Origin: Bacteroidota bacterium
GTDB lineage: Bacteria; Bacteroidota; Rhodothermia; Rhodothermales; JABDKH01
Length of the DNA: 56,485 nt
Assembly (NCBI GenBank): GCA_020437385.1
Contig: JAGQWL010000109.1
Location: 1-56,485 of the forward strand
Reading direction: 5' to 3'
In this document: positions 8,744 through 16,643 of the stretch, one piece after another
Layout: every line of letters starts with the position of its first letter
Position numbering within the stretch: the first letter of the stretch is position 1
Translations under genes and position numbers: made by a program
The notes under the pieces: generated by a model
What the model was told of the DNA's origin: nothing
Seen by the model: the letters and a program-made list of their open reading frames with translations, nothing else
Database searches by the model: none

Positions 8744-9430
8744 ATGCACGGAATCTTGAGCGATGTCGCGGCGCTTGGTATCAGCGTCGGACTCATCGGC
8801 CTCTACCATCTCTACATCTGGATCAGGCAGCGCCGAACACCTTTCTACACGACACAGGCCGTGAATCATGACGTCCGCGCCGAGTGGGTTCGCTGGATTC
8901 ATGACGACGAATCGCGTTCGATTCTGGCGATCCAGACGCTGCGCAATTCGACAATGGCCGCAACCTTCCTTGCGTCAACGGCGGTTCTGCTGATGATGGG
9001 CACGCTGAACCTGATGCAGCAAGCGGACAAGCTGTCGGGCATCCTCGTTTCGGCAGGAATGCCGGATCCAGAGGGCTCGGCCCTGTGGCTGACGAAGATG
9101 CTTTTTCTGGTCGCCGACTACTTCATCGCATTCTTCTGTTTTGCAATGTCGGTTCGCCTTTACAACCACGTCGGGTACCAGATCAATGTACCCGCCGATC
9201 CGCGAAAGGAGTATCGGGATGTGAACTACGTGCTCGGCCAGATGAAAAATGCGGGCCGCTACTACACGCTGGGCATGCGTGCGTATTACATCTCCGTCCC
9301 ATTCGTGTTCTGGATCTTCGGTGCGCACCTGATGGTGATCACATCGATCCTGCTTGTCTTCGTCCTGTTCGTGAACGACCGGGCACCTCAGCAGAAGAAT
9401 CGGAAGGCGGGCCCCCGAAAGAAGGCTTAG
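8744..9430 (+). CDS. DUF599-family membrane protein
   Basis: A 228-residue integral membrane protein that I assign to DUF599. Four hydrophobic segments are visible: the N-terminal SVGLIGLYHLYIW, TFLASTAVLLMMGTLN, FLVADYFIAFFCFAMSV, and the C-terminal pair around YISVPFVFWIFGAHLMVI. The RNSTMAATFLAS and MRAYYISVPFVFW blocks are the family's recognisable stretches. Function is unknown. A TTG at 8717 would add nine residues, but ATG 8744 gives a typical N-terminus. Its TAG stop overlaps the stop of the minus-strand subtilase remnant. Confidence 0.8.
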   Translation: MHGILSDVAALGISVGLIGLYHLYIWIRQRRTPFYTTQAVNHDVRAEWVRWIHDDESRSILAIQTLRNSTMAATFLASTAVLLMMGTLNLMQQADKLSGILVSAGMPDPEGSALWLTKMLFLVADYFIAFFCFAMSVRLYNHVGYQINVPADPRKEYRDVNYVLGQMKNAGRYYTLGMRAYYISVPFVFWIFGAHLMVITSILLVFVLFVNDRAPQQKNRKAGPRKKA

Positions 9431-9993
9431 AACGTTGTTGCAGAATGTTGCGCAATGGCGGCCGGCGGACCGAGTTGGGCAGGGAAGTAGAAGGCGGCCT
9501 CAGCCGGCTGTCCGTCGTGAGCGGGCGCCCCCTCCGACGTGAACTTGACGATGATGAGATTCGCATCCGGGGCCACACCCGTCCACATTCCGGATGACTT
9601 GCGTCCGTTGCCGGCAGCAATGCCCGCCGTAAGCGTCCCGTGACCGACGGCGTCCCGTGTACCGAGTGGCGTTCCCGACGTGAGTGCCGCATTGATTTCA
9701 TCTTCAGTATAAACTGTACCCACAGTCAGGGGATTGTCCGGATCGTTTGCCCCCGTATTGTCACTCAGGTCCAGAATGTAGAGTATCCGCGTGCTGCCGT
9801 CTTCGTTTCGAAAATCGTCATGGGTGTAGTCAATTCCGCGATCGAAAACGGCAACGATCGTTCCGGCGCCGGTGAGGCCGAGCTCTGACTGCGCGCGGTC
9901 AGCCCCGGACTCTGCAAGAAACTGGGCCGAGGACTGATGCGTGACACACGCGACAAGTAGAAACAGGGCTGAGATGCGGATTCGGCTGTTCAT
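9427..9993 (-). pseudogene. Truncated secreted subtilase (S8) lacking the catalytic Ser
   Basis: A 188-residue product with a signal peptide ending in SSAQ, the first part of a subtilase domain, and then an abrupt end. The catalytic Asp (VAVFDRGIDYTHDDF) and His (GHGTLTAGIAAGN) blocks are intact. The protein stops about 60 residues past the His, so the oxyanion Asn and the nucleophilic Ser (GTS) are absent. The frame ends inside the stop codon of the convergent DUF599 gene, and no remainder of the domain is visible downstream. This fits loss of the 3' two-thirds by deletion. The start at 9993 is chosen because the signal peptide begins there and longer forms run into the neighbouring gene. 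Confidence 0.75.
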
Positions 9994-10066
9994 CGATCTG
10001 CGGGGGTTGGTTGGGTTCAGACTCGGTTCCGGTCCCGGCGCCTGCGCGTCGGGTACGGTGAGCGTG

Positions 10067-11590
10067 TTATCGCTGCACAACGAACTGGCGCGTCGCAACC
10101 TGACTGCCAGATTGTGCGCGTGCCAGATACAAACCATTCGTGAGTTCGGAGATGTCTATCGACAGCTCAGTCTCGCCGGCAATCACGCCGTCGTAGACGG
10201 CTTTCACTTTCCGCCCGAGGAGATCGTAGACCGAAAGTGATGCCGAACCGGTGGCGCCGCCATTAAGCCGCACGTTGACGCGCTCCGTTGACGGATTCGG
10301 ATAGAGATCGATCGACAGCGACGTGCCGTCGGCCGTCGGCTCGATGGAAGTAAACTGATCGAATAGATCGTGTGCCGGCCAGGACGTGAAGTTCGCTTGC
10401 GCATTCCAGTAGAGTGCGTCGACCTCTCCGTTGAACTGACTTAGTTGGTTTCCGGGTCGCGTGTTGAAGAGGAAGACAAAGTTGACACCGTTGTTGATGC
10501 GTGCCCACATTGCAGTCGCGCCGGGGATCGAGCCCATGTGCCACCAGTTGTCGAACTGGTTTGTCGAAAATCCGAAAGCATATCCGGCACTCTGCGGAGT
10601 TGTACTTGTCATCGCCGCGATTCCCGAACTGGTGAGAATATCGGGTCGTGTCGAAAAGCCGTCCACGGCCGTCAGGAGTCGAAGCAGGTCGACGGCGCTG
10701 GCGGCCCAGCCGCCGTGCGAATCAAACGTCTCGACATTCATCCCGCCGTATGTCCAGGGTACGCTCGCGCCGGTGCCGTAGACACTCGTAACGTTCGGTG
10801 CCTGCGGATAGTCGTAGTACAGTACTTCACCCGGCAGTCGGTTCTCGAGCAGCGAGTTGCCCATCTTGATCGAGGTGATACCAAGTGGCTCAAACAAGGC
10901 GGTACGACAGTAGTCGGCATACGACATACCGGTCACCTGCTCAATAACGCGCCCGAGAATCAGATAGCCGAGATTTGAATACTCGTATGCCGTTCCGGGC
11001 TCCCTCTTGAGTGTCTGCTTCTGGAGGTAGAACTCAATCTTGTCCTCCGGGCTGTGAGGAAGTCCGAAGTGCATGATTGATTCCTCGTAGATGTCGGCAA
11101 ATACCGGATCTCTTCCGTTTCCAAGCGTTCCGAATCCCGCCGTGTGGTGAAGCAGGTCGCCGACAGTAATGTTCTGCATTCGGACATCAACAAGCGTGTC
11201 ATATCGCGAACCGGTGAGAATCCCTCCTTCGCCGAAGACCTTGTCGGCGGTCGAGAGCAATCCCTCCTCGATCAGCTTTGCCATTGCGATGCCCGTAATC
11301 GACTTGGAAACACTGGCGATTCGAAACAGGCTGGTGGGCTCGACGGGGATCTGATTGTCAACATCCGCATAGCCGAAGCCCCGTGCATAAACGAGTCGTC
11401 CCTGGTACGTGACCGCAGCGGCGCCGCCCGGTACGTCCCATTGGTTCATGAACGTGTTGACAACGTCATCAAGCGCTGACATCTCCGGGACTGCTGGACC
11501 CGTTTGAGCTGACGTGAGGCGGGGATTCGCGCACAGAAGCGACAGTATTGCAAATACCGATGCTGATACGAGGCTACGCGGAGTACTCAT
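10067..11590 (-). CDS. Beta-lactamase-fold serine hydrolase with T9SS sorting domain
   Basis: A 507-residue secreted protein: signal peptide (residues 1-28, ending TSAQ), a class C beta-lactamase/esterase domain (about 35-400), and a T9SS type A C-terminal sorting domain (about 425-507). The SxxK nucleophile motif is SVSK in FRIASVSKSITG, and the YxN motif is YEYSNLGY. The tail begins LYPNPSTERVNVRL and contains SVYDLLGRKV and GLYLARAQSGS, as in proteins exported and attached to the surface by T9SS. The substrate is unknown; such domains include D-aminopeptidases, carboxypeptidases and esterases. The truncated subtilase lies just downstream on the same strand. Confidence 0.92.
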   Translation of the reverse strand: MSTPRSLVSASVFAILSLLCANPRLTSAQTGPAVPEMSALDDVVNTFMNQWDVPGGAAAVTYQGRLVYARGFGYADVDNQIPVEPTSLFRIASVSKSITGIAMAKLIEEGLLSTADKVFGEGGILTGSRYDTLVDVRMQNITVGDLLHHTAGFGTLGNGRDPVFADIYEESIMHFGLPHSPEDKIEFYLQKQTLKREPGTAYEYSNLGYLILGRVIEQVTGMSYADYCRTALFEPLGITSIKMGNSLLENRLPGEVLYYDYPQAPNVTSVYGTGASVPWTYGGMNVETFDSHGGWAASAVDLLRLLTAVDGFSTRPDILTSSGIAAMTSTTPQSAGYAFGFSTNQFDNWWHMGSIPGATAMWARINNGVNFVFLFNTRPGNQLSQFNGEVDALYWNAQANFTSWPAHDLFDQFTSIEPTADGTSLSIDLYPNPSTERVNVRLNGGATGSASLSVYDLLGRKVKAVYDGVIAGETELSIDISELTNGLYLARAQSGSQVATRQFVVQR

Positions 11591-11816
11591 TCGTTTTCGG
11601 GGATTTCATTAAGGATGGTTTGTCTCGAGGATCGTTTGTCTCTGTCGACGAGCGTCGACCACGCAGGACTCAGCGCCAGAAGCGTCCCACGCCTACACTC
11701 TCCAAACGAAAATGGCGGACAAAAAGGCTCAAGCATGACCCGTCTGGTCGGCGAAATCCGATTGTAGGTTCAACAAGCACAAGTGTTGTGCAGGCGTCCT
11801 TTCAGGAGTGATCCAG
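11591..11816. other. Intergenic region with two perfect hairpins
   Basis: This gap separates divergent genes and holds GTCGAC-GAGC-GTCGAC at 11644-11659 and GCACAA-GTG-TTGTGC at 11777-11791. The second lies 25 bases before the ATG at 11817. A good ribosome site, AGGAG at 11804-11808, serves that ATG. Confidence 0.45.
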
Positions 11817-12047
11817 ATGGCGGGAGATGAAAAGCGAGACGAGCGGTGGGTTCGGGTTTCGGAGCTCGTGCTTCGGGCGTTGGCCGTCCCATCAATCCGT
11901 CGGGACCGACTGCTCGAAGAGGGATGTCGCGGTCGCGATGGTAGAATCGACGTGGCGCTCCTGGCGGACGTGAAGAGTCTGGTACGTGCGTCCGAAGATG
12001 CGGAACGTACCGGCGCACTGTTATCACCCGTTCGGCGAACGGATTAG
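11817..12047 (+). pseudogene. Orphan fragment resembling the N-terminal leader of Ser/Thr kinases
   Basis: A 76-residue frame with a strong ribosome site (AGGAG, eight bases before ATG). It resembles the helical leader that precedes the catalytic domain in many bacterial Ser/Thr kinases with TPR repeats: a W-x-x-V/I-x-E-L start, a R-x-x-x-L-E-E-x-C middle, and a V-x-S-L-V-x-A-x-E end. No kinase domain follows; the frame stops at 12047, overlapping by four bases the stop of the next minus-strand gene. It is either the remnant of a deleted kinase gene or a small free-standing protein. The resemblance is by eye only. Confidence 0.5.
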
Positions 12048-13240
12048 GCCTCGTACCACACGCGATAGATGCGTCCGCCCCAGTCATCCGAGATCAGGAC
12101 TGATCCGTCCGGCAGTACTTCAACGTCGACCGGCCGCCCCCAAACCGTTTCACCCTGCAGCCATCCCGTGGCGAACGGTTCGTAGGCCGTCATGCTGCCG
12201 CCCGACACTTCAGCCTGCATGACCCGGTATCCGATCTTCTCCGATCGATTCCACGATCCGTGTTGCGCAATCAGAAGCCGATTCCTGTATTCGCGCGGGA
12301 AGTTGTCGCCCGCGTAGAATTCGAGGCCTAGAGGGGCGACGTGCGGACCGAGCTTGCCCGCGGGCTCCACGTAGTCCGCGGCCGATTTGTTTCCGCCGAA
12401 CTCCGGATCCGGGATCGTGCCCTCATGAAAGTACGGATAGCCGAAGTGCATGCCCGCGGCTGGAGCATGGTTGAGTTCGCAGTTAGGGATGTCGTCTCCC
12501 ATCATGTCCCGGCCATTGTCCGTGAACCACATGTCCCCCGTTTCCGGATCCCATGTGAAACCAACCGAGTTTCGGACCCCGCGCGCGTAGGTTTCGAGTC
12601 CGGAGCCATCTGGATTCATCCGCATGATCGAAGCGTACGGTTCATCCGGATCGCAGATGTTACACGGTGCGCCAACGGGCACATACAATTTTCCATCAGG
12701 GCCGAAGGCAATGAATTTCCATCCGTGATGCCGATCAGAAGGAAAGGCATCCGAGATGAGAACGGGTTCGGGTCCGCGCGAGGCGTCCCCACCAGTTGCC
12801 GTCAGTCGTGACGCAACATCATCGTATCGCCAGACTTTGTCCACCTCTGCGACAAACAGGTCGCCGTCGCGCAGAGCGATTCCGTTCGGCATGTTAAGTC
12901 CGCTCGCCAGCGTGTCGACGGTCTCGGCGAAGCCGTCTCCGTTGAGGTCGCGGACGGCGTAAACCGAGCCGCGATTGCGAGTCGAGACATAGAGCGTGCC
13001 GTCAGGCCCATAGACGAGCGATCGTGCATTCGGAATTCCGCGAGCGTAAAGTGCGATCCGAAACCCGTCCGGCAATACGATCTTCGCGAGGCTGGAGTCG
13101 GCGAACGCTGGCGACGACTGATCAGGTGTTACGAGGACGGGACTGGACCGATCGGGCTCACAACCTTTTCCCGCCATCGTCACGATCAGCAGCAGGAGTA
13201 CAAAGGTGAAAGACGAGCGGTGCGGTTCGGGAACGAACAT
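12044..13240 (-). CDS. Secreted PQQ-type sorbosone/glucose dehydrogenase-like beta-propeller protein
   Basis: A 398-residue exported protein of the glucose/sorbosone dehydrogenase family, six-bladed propellers that often bind PQQ and oxidise sugars in the periplasm. The N-terminus is a hydrophobic signal followed by GKGC; the Cys could be lipidated, but the residues before it are not a standard lipobox. Conserved blocks are LPDGFRIALYARGIPNARSL, HHGWKFIAFGPDGKLYVPVG, RGVRNSVGFTWDPETGDMWF and LIAQHGSWNRSEKIGYRV. The CNICDPDEPYASI segment is typical of this subfamily. The real electron acceptor and substrate cannot be told from sequence. Confidence 0.87.
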   Translation of the reverse strand: MFVPEPHRSSFTFVLLLLIVTMAGKGCEPDRSSPVLVTPDQSSPAFADSSLAKIVLPDGFRIALYARGIPNARSLVYGPDGTLYVSTRNRGSVYAVRDLNGDGFAETVDTLASGLNMPNGIALRDGDLFVAEVDKVWRYDDVASRLTATGGDASRGPEPVLISDAFPSDRHHGWKFIAFGPDGKLYVPVGAPCNICDPDEPYASIMRMNPDGSGLETYARGVRNSVGFTWDPETGDMWFTDNGRDMMGDDIPNCELNHAPAAGMHFGYPYFHEGTIPDPEFGGNKSAADYVEPAGKLGPHVAPLGLEFYAGDNFPREYRNRLLIAQHGSWNRSEKIGYRVMQAEVSGGSMTAYEPFATGWLQGETVWGRPVDVEVLPDGSVLISDDWGGRIYRVWYEA

Positions 13241-13292
13241 TCGATGTTTCAGGGTCGGCGGATTCGTTTGCGTCCGAGGTTGGAGGTTGGTC

Positions 13293-15089
13293 CTACCTGG
13301 CTGCGGCGGTCGTAAGCCAGGCTTTCCGGATTCGATCCTGGGTGGCGGATGACCCGTCGAGAACTACCAGATCTGCGAATTTGCGTGGTTCGCGGATTTC
13401 GAGTTCACCCGTCATCGTTTCGCCGTCGCGGGTGAACGCGATGTCGACCCGGTCGCCCGGGCTGTGCCGCGACACGGCTTCCTGAAGGGATTCGGTGTCT
13501 GTGACAGGCGCGCCGCCAACGGTTGTCAGTACGTCGCCCTCCTGTAATCCAGCCTGTCCGCCGGGTCCGTTCGGGTCGATCGCCATGACGGACATACCGC
13601 CGAAATAAATACGCATCCACGCTCCCGGATCCGGATTCTGCTTTTCGACCAACTTCATTCCGGCGTTTGCGAAGTAACTGTTCCAGTCGACGTCCTTCGT
13701 GCCGTAGATGTGGTCCTCGAAGAACGCGGCGAACGATTCACCCGTGACGGACTCCAGGGCCTTCTCGAATCCGTCCTCCGGAACGCCGCGATTGTTGGCT
13801 GGATACTCGGCGTACAGCCACTGAAAGACATCGTCGAGCGATTTGGCCCCGTTTGTGAGACCGCGAACTTTCATGTCAAGAATGGCGCCCATCGCCTTAC
13901 CTGCGGTGTAGAAGGAGTAGAACGTTCCGGGAGGTGCACCTTCCTGTTTGGTCCAGCTATCGAAGCTGGACATGGCGATCGACGTAACTTTTCTCCCTGG
14001 ATCCTGATCGAACGACTGTATCGTCCCGGCAATTCCGCGAAGGAACGATTCCTCGGAGCGAAGGCCGGCGCGAAGAAGCGCAACGTCTCCGAAGTAGTCG
14101 GTAATGCCCTCGAAGATCCACATCTGAGTTGTGTACTGCTCCCTGCTGTAATCCGTCGGGTACATCGCTGCAGGCCGGATACGTTCAACGTTCCACGCAT
14201 GGAAGAGCTCGTGTGACGCGACGCCAAGGAAACCGTTGTACAGGCCGCTCGGGTATTCACCGTCGGCCGGCATCGTCATAGCCGACGCCGGGCCGAGCAC
14301 GATCGAAGTCGAATTTTTGTGCTCGACACCGTGTCCCATTGAATGATCGAGAACATGGTACAGGAACAGATAGCTCTTGAAGGGGACGATTCCCATTATT
14401 TCCCCCTGGGCCCGAACGATTGCGCGATGATCCGCAATCAGGCGATCCTTGTCATAGTTCCAGTCGCCTTGAACGGCGATGTTGATCGTCGCGCCGCTTT
14501 CGCGGAAGGAAACGGTTCGCAGATTTGGACTCGTCATGGTCGGCGAATCGACAAGTTCGTGATAGTCCTCTGCGAGAAACATGTCGCCGCTTGCGCTGCG
14601 TTCGAGGGGTGAGACGATTTTCCACCCGTCTGGTTGTTTGAGCTTGAGACCCACCGGCTCTGTCATTCGATCGCGAACATAGACAAGGATCGAGACGGGA
14701 TTGACATAGGCCTCTCCCTCGTCGAGGTAGCTCTCGCCCGCGTCGAGAACGTTCGCATAGGTCTTGTAATGAGCCGTTACCGATTTATTCCCCAGCGTTA
14801 CGATTCGCCAGGTGTCCTTGTCAACCTTTTCGAAGGGAAGAGGGGATCCGTCAGGTGCAGTAGCGGCGAAGTCGATGACGTACTTCGAGTAGTTCTGCAG
14901 GATGTACCTGCCTGGCCGCCATGCGGGCATTGCTACCTCTACGGTTTCGCGCGTCAGGTCGCCGACGTCCACGGAGACGGAGTAGTAATGATCGGATGCG
15001 TTGTCCCACGACACGTCGTAGACGATTGAGGGTGGCTCAGAGGAGTTCATCGTTGTAGTGGTCAGAAGCGCTAGTAGCAGACTCAGCAT
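13293..15089 (-). CDS. M61-family metallopeptidase with PDZ domain
   Basis: A 598-residue peptidase of the M61 (glycyl aminopeptidase-like) family. A short hydrophobic signal is followed by a beta-rich N-terminal domain. The zinc motif is HELFH within GVASHELFHAWNVERIRP (about residues 290-307), and the third ligand Glu lies in WIFEGITDYFGD. Near the C-terminus a PDZ domain is visible (GPGGQAGLQEGDVLTTVGG, about 505-525). Order and length match the family. Probably periplasmic, acting on peptides. It stands alone, divergent from the membrane/winged-helix cassette at 15234. Confidence 0.92.
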   Translation of the reverse strand: MLSLLLALLTTTTMNSSEPPSIVYDVSWDNASDHYYSVSVDVGDLTRETVEVAMPAWRPGRYILQNYSKYVIDFAATAPDGSPLPFEKVDKDTWRIVTLGNKSVTAHYKTYANVLDAGESYLDEGEAYVNPVSILVYVRDRMTEPVGLKLKQPDGWKIVSPLERSASGDMFLAEDYHELVDSPTMTSPNLRTVSFRESGATINIAVQGDWNYDKDRLIADHRAIVRAQGEIMGIVPFKSYLFLYHVLDHSMGHGVEHKNSTSIVLGPASAMTMPADGEYPSGLYNGFLGVASHELFHAWNVERIRPAAMYPTDYSREQYTTQMWIFEGITDYFGDVALLRAGLRSEESFLRGIAGTIQSFDQDPGRKVTSIAMSSFDSWTKQEGAPPGTFYSFYTAGKAMGAILDMKVRGLTNGAKSLDDVFQWLYAEYPANNRGVPEDGFEKALESVTGESFAAFFEDHIYGTKDVDWNSYFANAGMKLVEKQNPDPGAWMRIYFGGMSVMAIDPNGPGGQAGLQEGDVLTTVGGAPVTDTESLQEAVSRHSPGDRVDIAFTRDGETMTGELEIREPRKFADLVVLDGSSATQDRIRKAWLTTAAAR

Positions 15090-15233
15090 GACGGTACGGG
15101 AAGTCGATGGTAGCTAGTTGGGCACATACGGTTAAGGGATCGCGAGGTTGCCGCGACGCCGATGCAACATTTGAGTTAGTTTGCCGTGCAAAGTAATATG
15201 TATCGCAAACATCACCTCAACCTGGTGTCTCCA

Positions 15234-15824
15234 ATGAATCTTGACAGACTCGAAGAAAAGGCCTTCGGCTCCCTATGGGACGACGGCCTCATCGACGCAA
15301 TCTCAGGAATCGGGTTAGTCGGAGTCGGCGCCATGTGGTATTTCGACCTGATACAGCTCACAGCAGCACTCCCGCTGATCCTCATACCCGCGTGGCAGAT
15401 TACCCGGCGACGTATTGCGATCCCGCGGGCCGGCTTCGTGCGACCTTCGGTCGAGCGGCAAGTGAAGAGCAGTCGCCGCTTGACACAGTCCCTGGCAATC
15501 GGCCTGACCGTACTCCCCTTCTTCGTCGCGGCCATCATCATTCAGATGCGAGATGGCGGAAGTGGTACGAGCGAGCTGCTACGGCGACTCGCACCGGCAA
15601 TTCCGACAGTCATTCTCGGCGCCCTCCTTTTCATGACCGCCGCCTTGACGGGTCGGCACGCATTCCGGCTGTACGGCTTGATCGCATTGGTCGCGGCGTT
15701 CGTCGGTTTCCTGACCGGCATTGACCCATGGATTCAGATTGTTGCCCTCGGCGCCATCGTGACCGCGATTGGCGGCTACCACGTAGCGGCATTTATCAGT
15801 ACGCACCCCATCCGCGAACTATGA
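15234..15824 (+). CDS. Membrane protein of a regulator-linked cassette
   Basis: About 196 residues with five or more hydrophobic segments (for example AISGIGLVGVGAMW, LTAALPLILIPAWQI, LAIGLTVLPFFVAAIII, IPTVILGALLFMTAAL, GLIALVAAFVGFLTGI). The N-terminal LEEKAFGSLWDDGLID precedes the first membrane span. I do not recognise a named family. Its TGA overlaps the ATG of the winged-helix gene by four bases (ATGA at 15821-15824), so the pair is coupled. Earlier starts at 15186 (GTG) and 15198 (ATG) are possible; 15234 was chosen because a GGTG lies upstream and the next residues look like a natural N-terminus. Confidence 0.7.
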   Translation: MNLDRLEEKAFGSLWDDGLIDAISGIGLVGVGAMWYFDLIQLTAALPLILIPAWQITRRRIAIPRAGFVRPSVERQVKSSRRLTQSLAIGLTVLPFFVAAIIIQMRDGGSGTSELLRRLAPAIPTVILGALLFMTAALTGRHAFRLYGLIALVAAFVGFLTGIDPWIQIVALGAIVTAIGGYHVAAFISTHPIREL

Positions 15825-16135
15825 ACAGAATCGCTGACCTCGATGCTGTCTTCAAGGTCGTCGAGCTTGACAGGCTTGTCCACGAACCGGCTCGGCATCT
15901 GCTGCTGGCGCACCTCTCCGTCGTTGAGGAGGCAGACTTTACGTATTTGCTGAACGCAACCGGGCTGTCCTCCGGTAACATTTCGTCACACATGGCAAAA
16001 CTCGAGGAGGCAGGCTACGTTGCGGTACGGAAGGGATTCTCAGGTAAGCGACCGTTGACAACGTTCTCGCTTACGAAGAAAGGTCGCGGCGCATTCGACA
16101 ACTACCGCAGGAATATGAGGCAGATCGTAAACTGA
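15821..16135 (+). CDS. Winged-helix transcriptional regulator (HTH_34/ArsR-MarR type)
   Basis: A 104-residue DNA-binding protein. The HTH is LLNATGLSSGNISSHMAKLEEAG (residues about 43-65), followed by the wing VRKGFSGKRPLTTFSLTKKGR. This is the short winged-helix type often found next to small membrane proteins in Bacteroidota and Actinobacteria. No sensor domain is present, so it may respond through dimerisation or through its membrane partners (inference). It is coupled to the upstream membrane gene by an ATGA overlap and followed after 12 bases by a second membrane gene. Confidence 0.85.
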   Translation: MNRIADLDAVFKVVELDRLVHEPARHLLLAHLSVVEEADFTYLLNATGLSSGNISSHMAKLEEAGYVAVRKGFSGKRPLTTFSLTKKGRGAFDNYRRNMRQIVN

Positions 16136-16147
16136 CTGCAAAACGTC

Positions 16148-16615
16148 ATGAACAAAAAACCGAAATCGTACCTGGCGCTGCTCTTGCTGTCCTGCGCCGT
16201 ACTCTACTTCGCCCTCGATCTGAGTAAAGAAGACCGAGGCACCGTGGATTATGTTGTTCTCCTGCTGATTTCGGGAGCAATCATGTACAACGTGATCAGA
16301 CTGGCTCGTCGCTTGTTCGCCGCCGGCGGACTGAAAGATGTCTGGCACTTGATCCGAACGATGGGCTTCTGGGCTATCGGACTGCTGAACACGGCACTCG
16401 CACGTTCGTCGGATGTCGGCTCGTGGAAGTACTGGCTTGGTTGGGGTGTTCTCGGCCTCGCGGTGTATGACACGTACGCCATTTTCCGCAAGGAGCGTTC
16501 GGCAATGGCCTCGATCTCAGCAGCGGCAGTCCGCGACCCCGAGTCTCCAAATGATGAAACAACCACGAACCCGGCATCGGAAGATGACGGGCGGGCAACG
16601 GCCCCGGTCGCCTGA
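16148..16615 (+). CDS. Small membrane protein of the same cassette
   Basis: A 155-residue protein with four predicted membrane segments (SYLALLLLSCAVLYFAL, VVLLLISGAIMYNVIRL, GFWAIGLLNTAL, WLGWGVLGLAVYDTYAIF) and a polar, acidic C-terminal tail of about 45 residues. No named family is recognised. It is the last gene of the three-gene cassette and ends close to the convergent T9SS protein gene. Confidence 0.7.
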   Translation: MNKKPKSYLALLLLSCAVLYFALDLSKEDRGTVDYVVLLLISGAIMYNVIRLARRLFAAGGLKDVWHLIRTMGFWAIGLLNTALARSSDVGSWKYWLGWGVLGLAVYDTYAIFRKERSAMASISAAAVRDPESPNDETTTNPASEDDGRATAPVA

Positions 16616-16643
16616 GTCAGGATCAGATTCTGCGACGTCCAGG

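Noticed and set aside
9994-10137. 48-residue N-terminal extension of the subtilase remnant
   Set aside because: It overlaps the end of the upstream T9SS hydrolase, while a clean signal peptide begins at 9993.
16321-16345. TGGCACTTG as a possible sigma-54 element
   Set aside because: It lies within a coding sequence and lacks a GC at the -12 spacing.
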